In this document: positions 57,283-64,000 of the stretch, in pieces
How positions within the stretch are numbered: the first letter of the stretch is position 1
How the letters are laid out: each line of letters begins with the position of its first letter
Source: Wurfbainia villosa
Lineage: Eukaryota; Streptophyta; Magnoliopsida; Zingiberales; Zingiberaceae
Direction of reading: 5' to 3'
DNA length: 64,000 nt
Assembly: GCA_025175895.1 (NCBI GenBank)
Contig: CM046004.1
Coordinates: 45,187,359 to 45,251,358 of the forward strand
Notes under the pieces: model-generated
Databases searched by the model: none
What the model was told of the DNA's origin: nothing
What the model saw: the letters and a program-made list of their open reading frames with translations, nothing else
Made by a program: the position numbers and the translations under genes

Positions 57283-59397
57283 TTACAGTTCAAATCGTTC
57301 GGGGGAACAGTTAGCCAACGCCGCTACAGGATCTAAGTAACTAGTGTTCGCGCCAGGAGGCGGATATCCTTGTTCGGCGTTTTGAGCCACAGCCCCCTCG
57401 AAACCTAATATGAACAAGTCTACTCCCTTCTTGACGTATCTGCTCTTGAGGTCAGCTTCCCGCTCCTTCACCTGATTTTGACACTGGGCTAGTTGGGCTC
57501 GACTGTCCGCCAGTTCAGTCGCCAGAGCATCTCTCTCGGTGGCCGCCTGTATGGCCTGCTGACCCACAGCCGAAAGAGCTTCATGATATTCTTGATGAAG
57601 AAGGGCTTGCTGCTGAGCCATTGTGGACAAGGTTTGAGGAAGAGCTGCCACCAGGGAAGAGAGCTCCGCGCATTTCTCTGTACAAGATTTCCTGATGGCC
57701 TCCCAAGCTTGATGCTCCAATTGGAGCCTGGAGCGCTCCTGCTGAAGCTGTAGGATGGTGGTTGAGGATTTTGCAGAGTCAATCATGGCATCTCCCAGGT
57801 GCCCTTTATACTCCCTCAGTTCCCGCGCCAATTCATCTATCTGTTGTAGCTCACTAGACTGGAGGAAAATCTGCTGCTCCAATTCCTCATTCTTCCGCTG
57901 CAGCTCTTCTTTCTCACTCTGAAGCAGAGCCACTTGCATCATTGCGTCTTCGCATTGGCCCCTCATATCCTTTTCTTTCGCCTCTTGCTCGCTCAGTTGT
58001 TGGACGAGCTTTTTCTGTTGAGACACGGCGGCAAAGTGGCGAGTCTCCACAGTGGATTGGAACCGGGCCAGATGAGTTATCATACTACTATATTGGGTGG
58101 CGGCCTGAAGAAGAATAGGCTATTGGTACACGCTAGTATATGAAAATAGGCAAGGTGAAGAAGAAACGAAGAAACAATAGATACCTCACGATGGTTGCCT
58201 ACTTATTCACAAGGGCTGTCAGACCTTGGATTGATTGAAGAAATTCACCTCAGAAGGATGCCGAATTTTCAGTAAGGATCCTAATGTGGCCCTCGGAGGA
58301 ACAGAATAGAGGGTCTTTCCCTTCAAGAGAGGCGGAAGGTCCGATCTGACGAAGGGGAGGAGCGCCCTCGGGTCGGAAGGTTTGGGAGCGGGGAAGTTCA
58401 GAGGAGAGGATGGGGCACTCGGGCGGATGGGAAGAATGTAAAAAATGGGAGGGAATCCTCTCGTGAGGGGATGAAGAAGGGGCAGGGAAGTATTGCCTCC
58501 TCTCCTTGGTTCATAAATGGCTAGGAACGAGACTCTAGCGGGTCCAAGATGAGGAGGAAGAGCCGAGGAACTCGAGGCTCCTTTCTTAATAAGCCGTAGC
58601 TTTACGAGGAGATGATGGAGTCATGTTGATTTACCTCTTTTGGTCGAGGTTTTCTTCTTCTTCTGGCCTCAATCGCCTCCCCTTCTACCAAAGCCTTCAT
58701 CGATTATCCGCAAGGTATGTTGTCGAAAGGTGAATAATGCAGAAAGAAGTCCTATTGCAGTTAAATAATACCTACCTACAAAAAGTCGTCAGGTAGAGGA
58801 GATAATCCAAAATGACGCAAGAGGAGTCTCTAGCGGTGATTGAGCAGTAGTGGCTCTCCTAAAACTTTATACACCTCGAAAGGACATTTGGTCCTCATGT
58901 CCCGGAAGGAAGGTAATTGGAAGGTCTACCTTCCAGTATCGAAATAAGGTAAAGACTCAAGAAGTTGTACAAGAAGTATAGTGCTTGACCCTTGTGGGAG
59001 GTAGGCGAGTTCACGAGAATTGGCGACTAGACAAATAGAAGAGGCACTTTAATTGGAAGAAGCAATGGAATAGTTCTGGGTCAAAGGGAGGTTCAAATGT
59101 TGGAACACTATATGGGCTCCCATAGAATCCGGAAGGAGTTGGGGTGAATTGGTTGGGGTAGTCCATAAAAATCTAGCAGTCCAAATAGGCCAGAAGTCTT
59201 GGCAGGATAGGCCATTAAGAAATTGTTCAAGGAAAAAGCAGGTCAGGCCAGGAGGAGGGTTGTGAGGTCGATGTATTTAAGTTGTGAAGCAGCATTTTAT
59301 AGAGGGGCTATGTAGTCGTTCTTAATGTTAAAGAAGTAATGGTTGCAATCTAACCGAAGTTACGGTATGTTCGTACTAGAATGGTCCTAGGAGCCAT
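57283..59397 (-). pseudogene. Antisense gene aORF4, copy 2: transposon-like domain plus long coiled coil
   Basis: Starts at ATG 59397 and ends at the stop 57283-57285 (SPERFEL, stop). The 5' part (59397-58190), which carries the 'putative gypsy-type transposon' domain, is badly frameshifted here. The intron at 58184-58105 (80 bp) is intact. Downstream, 266 codons are fully open (58083-57283): about 200 residues of coiled coil rich in Gln, Glu, Leu and Ala, then a conserved tail (KKGVDLFILGFEGAVAQ, then QGYPPPG). A second intron is possible near 58635-58590 (donor AG/GTAAAT). The gene is antisense to the element and next to its 3' LTR. Known Tat relatives carry antisense extra ORFs in this place, but their function is not known. 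Confidence 0.65.
58105..58184 (-). other. Phase-0 intron in aORF4 copy 2
   Basis: Donor GTATCT at 58184 and acceptor CTTCAG ending at 58105, the same 80 bp as in copy 1. It joins exons in frame. Confidence 0.7.
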
Positions 59398-59770
59398 GGG
59401 CGTTAAACTAAACAGAGCACTTACTCGGGTGAAAGGGAGAATCGCGTGAGAAGGGGAGGACTAAATCGCCGAAACAGCGCCGGTGAAAATCGCGGAGGAA
59501 GAAGAACAGACTGGATTGTTAGTCACGCTAAAGGATACCTAAGAGGAGAAGGCGGAGGTTTATATATGGTTTCCCGTGACGGTTCAATTTCACGGAGAGA
59601 GAAGGAGAAGCGGAGCCCATGGGCCCATCAGGCCGCCTCGAAGGCACACAAAGGAGTTATAGAGGAAAAGGTGGATTCAAACGGAGGAATGAAGAATAGG
59701 GCATAAACTTTACGCACATATGGAAAGTCAAGCTTATAACTTCGCTTGACTATTTTTCGGAGTTGACTAA
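59398..59770 (-). promoter_or_regulatory. Upstream region of aORF4 (copy 2), TATA box and hairpin
   Basis: TATATAAA on the minus strand at 59566-59559, 162 bp before the ATG. The hairpin AGTCAAGC/GCTTGACT is at 59726-59751. The 20 bp directly before the LTR (TTTTTCGGAGTTGACTAA) are not polypurine, which is odd for a complete element. A purine-rich run lies further up, near 59650-59700. Confidence 0.45.
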
Positions 59771-60965
59771 TGATACTACTGGTACTTTTTCTACCTAATT
59801 CCCAATAGAAGAGTCAGCAGGTGACCCGTGACCCGTCCCCCAAAACACCTGGTTCAGCCAAAGGGGGAAAAGGATAAACAGTTCGGGCGAGAGTTAGACG
59901 AAGCCATCAACACGGGCGAGAGTTATCAGAAGCCATTGGCACGGGCGAGAGTTATCAGAAGCCATTGACACGGGCGAGAGTTATCGGAAGTAATCGACAC
60001 GGGCGCAAGTACCAGAGGTCATCGGCACGGGCAAGTAGCGAGAGCTATCGGCACGGGCGAATGCTAGAAACAAGGAACGCAGGTGGAAAAGAGGCGGGAG
60101 GCACTTAGCTAATAGAGGACTAGGAACTGGTTCAACTAAGCAAGTCCGGAAGCCAATGGGATGGAGGAAGGGTCAACTCGACCTAATCGACGCGAAAGAA
60201 GTTTGGTACAGGAAAAAGGAGATTTGGTTCAGTTTAGGGAGAAACCCTAAGGCTAGGTCACCTATGGTATAGGGGCCTAAGTTAACTTCACCCAAAGCAG
60301 AGAGGTGAGGGAAACAGGTTAACCTCGTCGCCTGAAAAAGTAAAGGAAAAGGTGCTATGCAACGGCTTGGGGGGCCCCACGCAATATTCGGGGGAGTCCT
60401 CGTTCCTCATATTTGTAACAGAATTATTCTCCCGGAAGAGGAGGTGGCCATGTGTACGATGGAGATAATCCGCGACGTTACATTGAAGGAGGAGGGAAGA
60501 TAAAAGGGAGAGAAGGAGGCAAGAGAAGGAGATCCGCAATCATTCACATCCAGCAAGAGAGAAGAGGAGACGAGGAGAAAAAGGAAGAACGGTCTCGCCG
60601 GAGAAGGAGGACGGAGATCTGCTGTTTGTTAAGTCTCTTGTATTTTCCTCATCTTGTAACATCATTCTAAGAGGTCATTTCTCCTCCACCTTGAGCTTGC
60701 TTTCTCGTAAGGAGGATTTTCGTAGTGAAAAGTGCTTAGGCACCATGTCGGTGAGCAACCTCACCCCGTGAGTAGGAATCCTTATTCGAACCACGTTACA
60801 TCTCGTGTCTGAATCTCGATTGTTGGTGTCGGGTTTTCGCGTTTCGTCTACTTCATTTTCTTATTCTTTACTAATCGCTGCCGGGGGAGAATACCCCGAG
60901 ACCTCCCTCATCGCCTCATCGCCTTGAAAACGGAGCGAACGGATTTTTCCCCCGCACCCGCATCA
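59771..60965 (+). repeat. Gypsy-T 3' LTR
   Basis: 1195 bp, TGATACTACT to CCCGCATCA, followed by ATGAG. The 29-bp minisatellite is clearest here: ACGGGCGAG at 59912, 59941 and 59970, then four to five decayed units to about 60063. Confidence 0.93.
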
Positions 60966-61555
60966 ATGAGCAAGCGAGATCCGAAAGGTTCGAAGTCTCC
61001 AGGCTCCTCTTCACCACGAAGATACAAGAAGGTTCGTCTGTAGTGCAGTTTATGCTAAAGATGAACGGGTACATCGAGCGGCTAGCCACCCTCGGGTTTG
61101 TGATGGATCATGAATTAAGTATTGACTTAATTTTGCATTGTTTGCCCAAGAGTTTTTCACAATTTGTGATGAATTATCGGATGAACAAATTAGAATCCAC
61201 TATTCCTGAGCTCCTCAATATGCTGAAGACTGTGGAGCCTTCTGTGAAGCATGAGGAGAAGGCGGTTCTGTTAGTTGATTCCTCAAAGAAAGGTTCTAAG
61301 AGGAAGGCAAAGGAACAGAAGAAAGGGAAGAACAAGAAGGTAAAGAAGGCAGAACCAGCACAAAAGGGCACTTGCCATCATTGTGGCAAGGAAGGCCACT
61401 GGTGAAGAAACTGCAAGATTTATCTTGAGTCCATAAAGAAGAAGAAGGCATCCGATGCCCCATCCTCTTCAGGTATCTTCGTTATTGATTGTCATTCTAT
61501 TTCCTTAGACACTTGGGTATTTGATACTGGGTGTTGCTCATATATATGTAATGAC
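60966..61555 (+). pseudogene. gag: Copia-B gag C-terminal half, right copy
   Basis: Continues the gag of 44714-45025 after Gypsy-T. Same content as 9263-9852: gag body, Lys-rich linker, CCHC knuckle with an in-frame TGA after GHW at 61403-61405, and protease DTG. It ends with the ATGAC target (61551-61555) before Copia-C. Confidence 0.9.
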
Positions 61556-64000
61556 TGTTGGACTTTTAGAGCCGTAAAAACCGCTTTTTGCGTTGCGGAA
61601 ACCCCGGAAGTCCGACCACGGATCCGTGCGAAAATGTATTAAAACTAAAATATGTATGTTCCTGTATAAAACCCTAGATCTACCTTAGATCTACATGATA
61701 AAGACGTTACCCTCGATGCGACTCCCTTCGCAAATCCCGCTCGTCCAAAAGGTTCGCCGGAACTCGAGAGTGTCAAGTGCACACTCCACTATTAGTATCC
61801 ACACAAGCAATAGGTGGAGAAAACACACCCTCGAAGTATCTTAAAACTCTTGCCAAGCTGGTTTTGTACTTCATTCTTGAATTCTTTGAACTTTTTAAAG
61901 AATTCTGATTTATGTGTCATAAGATACACATCACCACATCAACTGAAGTCATCAGTAAATGTAAAGAAGTACCTGTAACCACCTCTAGCAGCAACATTGA
62001 AAGGACCACATACATCACTATGTATAAGTTCTAACAAATTTGTTTTTCTTTCGCTGTGTCCACTAAAGGGAGTCTTGGTCATCTTGCCTAAAAGGCAAGA
62101 CTCGCATGTCTCATATGATTCAAAATCAAATGAGTCGAGCAGCCCATCCTTATGGAGCTGAGATAAGCGACTCTCATTTATGTGACCTAAGCGACAATGC
62201 CAAAGATAGGTTTGGTTCAACTCATTTGACTTGAACCTCTTGGTACTTATGTTATAGATAGGGCTCTCTAAGTCTAGAAAGTAGAGTCCGTTCATTAGAG
62301 GTGCACTACAATAGAACATATCATTTAAATAAACTGAAAAACATTTGTTCTTTATTATAAATGAAAATCCTTTCTTGTCCAAACAAGAAACTGAAATGAT
62401 GTTCTTAGTTAAGGCAAGCACATAACAACAATCATCTAATTCTAGTACAAGCCAGAAGGAAGAGATAGATCATAAGTTCCTACAGCAACAGCAGCAACCC
62501 TTGCTCCATTGCCTACTCGTAGGTCCACCTCGCCCTTTTGTCAATGCCCTACTATTTCTCAGCACCTGCACATTGGTGCAAATGTGAGATGCACATCCGG
62601 TATCTAATACCCATGATGAAGAAATAAATAGATTCACACCTATAACATTTATTCTTGAAGAAGAAGTCTCACTTCTTTCCTTCTTAAGATCTTCCAGGTA
62701 AGCTTTGCAGTTACGCTTCCAGTGTCCAGCTTCCTTGCAGTGGATGCAAGCCACTTCCTTGGCTACCCCTCCTTTGGGTTTAAGTTCTTTGCCTTTGCCC
62801 TTGGCTTGGGACTTTCCCTTACCTTTAGGCTTGCCCTTGCCTTTCTTCTTGTGCACCATCAAAATGGTGTCAAATTTTCCCTTCTTAAGGTTAAGCTCAG
62901 CAGTTCTCAACATGTTGAGCATCTCAGGCAGTGGCTTATCAATTTCATTCATGTTATAATTCATGACAAATTGATTGTAGGCTTGTGGCAAAGATTGCAA
63001 GATTAGGTCAGTGGCCAGCTCTTGGCCAAGTGGGAATCCCAACCTTTGTAGGTTTTATATGTACCTAATCATCTTGAGTACATATGGACCTACGAGAGTC
63101 CCATCTTGCATTTTGGACCCAAATAATGCCTTAGAGACTTCATATCTCTCATGCCTTGCTTGTCCTTGATATAGTTGACGAAGATGTCCAACCATATCAA
63201 AAGCATTCATGAACTTATGTTGCTTCTGAAGCTCAGAGTTCATGGTCGCGAGCATTAGACATGACACATTTAATGCATCATCTTGATGCTTCTTGTAAGC
63301 ATCTTTGTCAGCTCGCGAGGCAGTGGCAGGAGGTGCCTCCGGAATGGGCTGCTCCAGGACGTACAACTTCCTTTCTTGGGTGAGAACAATTCTCAGGTTC
63401 ATGTACTAGTCCAGGAAATTTGCTCCATTGAGCTTGTCCTTCTCAAGGACAGAATGTAGAGAGAGAGTGTTCGTGTTTGTCGACATAGTTATATACAACA
63501 TACAATGCAGAATTAATATCATATTCCTTTTATCATTTAATTAGGCCGTAATCAAATGATGCTCCCACTGAATTATAGGAATTTTGCAGAATCGAGTTAT
63601 GGATGTGGTCAAACCACATTACCAGATTCATACAAACTAGCTATAATTCTTGCAGGACAAGATCCACATCATACTAAGCCTTGAGTTAGCTTTGGCTAAA
63701 TCGCCCATGACTTAGTACGATCGATGGGTAACACATTACTGATTACATCTCTATGAAACTCTTGTTTATAGGATCAAGACCCACATTTACAAAAGACCTT
63801 GAGTTAGCATTGGCTAAATCGCCCAAGATTTAGTGTAAATGCTATCTTAACCTATCTGATTGGAATATGCCTATAGTTCTACTCGATCCAATTGAGTTAA
63901 CTAGTTTTGCTCAATCTAATTGAGCTTATTCTAACCCAAGCGTGATAGGCGGGACCAAGATTGTCCCTCCGCACCCTACCAAGATAATATGCGTTGCTCT
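61556..64000 (-). mobile_element. Copia-C array, right copy, cut by the window edge
   Basis: Repeats 9853-12297: the LTR fragment 61556-61830 joined to integrase at 61831, then gag-pol and part of the leader (63487-64000, no gene seen). The rest lies right of the window. Confidence 0.9.
61831..63486 (-). pseudogene. gag-pol: Copia-C gag-protease-integrase, truncated (right copy)
   Basis: From ATG 63486 on the minus strand: gag with an early stop at 63403 and a shift near 63050, an otherwise clean gag-knuckle-protease frame (63042-62470, with CIHCKEAGHWKRNC and DTG), a shift near 62460, and the integrase N-terminal half to the deletion junction at 61831. It reads better than the left copy (10128-11766), which has extra indels around 11100-11340. 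It lacks RT and RNase H. Confidence 0.87.

Larger units (their letters stand above)
45026..60965 (+). mobile_element. Gypsy-T, complete Tat-type Ty3/gypsy retrotransposon
   Basis: 15940 bp with TG...CA ends and a perfect ATGAG duplication (45021-45025 and 60966-60970), inserted in Copia-B gag. Order: 5' LTR, PBS, gag, protease, RT, RNase H, second (archaeal-like) RNase H, integrase, then 8.2 kb of antisense genes and satellite, then 3' LTR. The dual RNase H and the large 3' region with extra ORFs are marks of the Tat clade. gag-pol is frameshifted in several places. Confidence 0.93.
51739..64000. repeat. Right copy of the duplicated block
   Basis: This is the counterpart of 1-12297. Here the Gypsy-T element is complete on its left side, so this copy shows the full structure. 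Base differences from the left copy, for example at 61138 (C) against about 9442 (T), show it is not a simple reuse of identical sequence. A true tandem duplication and an assembly artefact (haplotypes or reads laid end to end) remain equally possible. Confidence 0.9.

Overview
This window is plant nuclear DNA made almost entirely of nested LTR retrotransposons. I found no ordinary host gene, tRNA, rRNA or CRISPR array. The plant origin rests on Ty1/copia elements primed by initiator-Met tRNA (TGGTATCA primer sites), a Tat-type Ty3/gypsy element with a second RNase H, and a solo LTR with TGTAACGCCC...GGGCGTTACA ends. The species cannot be read from the sequence; the nesting depth suggests a large, repeat-rich angiosperm genome. 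Names used below: Copia-A and Copia-B (old hosts that share an LTR of about 2.5 kb), Copia-C (LTR about 1.8 kb, in both orientations), Gypsy-T (Tat type) and Solo-D.

Layout, left to right. 1-9262 is the 3' part of a first copy of Gypsy-T, sitting in the gag of Copia-B. 9263-9852 is Copia-B gag up to the protease. 9853-22678 is a minus-strand Copia-C array (LTR fragment-internal-LTR-internal-LTR) between ATGAC target duplications. 22679-25554 is Copia-B protease, integrase, RT and RNase H. 25555-25654 is a 100-N gap. 25655-34512 is a plus-strand Copia-C. 34513-41085 is Copia-A pol, split at 36596-39958 by Solo-D (CTTGG target duplication). 41086-43591 is an LTR that serves both as the 3' LTR of Copia-A and as the 5' LTR of the next Copia-B. 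43592-45025 is the Copia-B leader and gag start. 45026-60965 is a complete Gypsy-T (15.9 kb, ATGAG target duplication). 60966-61555 is Copia-B gag again, and 61556-64000 is the start of the Copia-C array again.

Positions 1 to about 12297 are therefore repeated at about 51739-64000, with the same nested junctions. Either this is a tandem duplication with a period near 51.7 kb or the assembly has placed two copies or haplotypes in series.

The most interesting part is the 8.2 kb between the Gypsy-T integrase and its 3' LTR. It carries an antisense cassette of four open or near-open genes: a Pro/Ser-rich coiled-coil gene with a candidate intron, a 92-residue coiled-coil ORF, a Ser/Pro-rich ORF, and a gene resembling the 'putative gypsy-type transposon' family with a clear 80-bp phase-0 intron and a long coiled coil. 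Each has a minus-strand TATA-like box upstream. Between two of them lies a satellite of 91-bp units (about 20 copies) with two hairpins per unit. Most coding regions are broken. Some frameshifts look like base dropouts near CAG/CTG/CCG, and several stop codons in the Copia hosts fit C-to-T decay.
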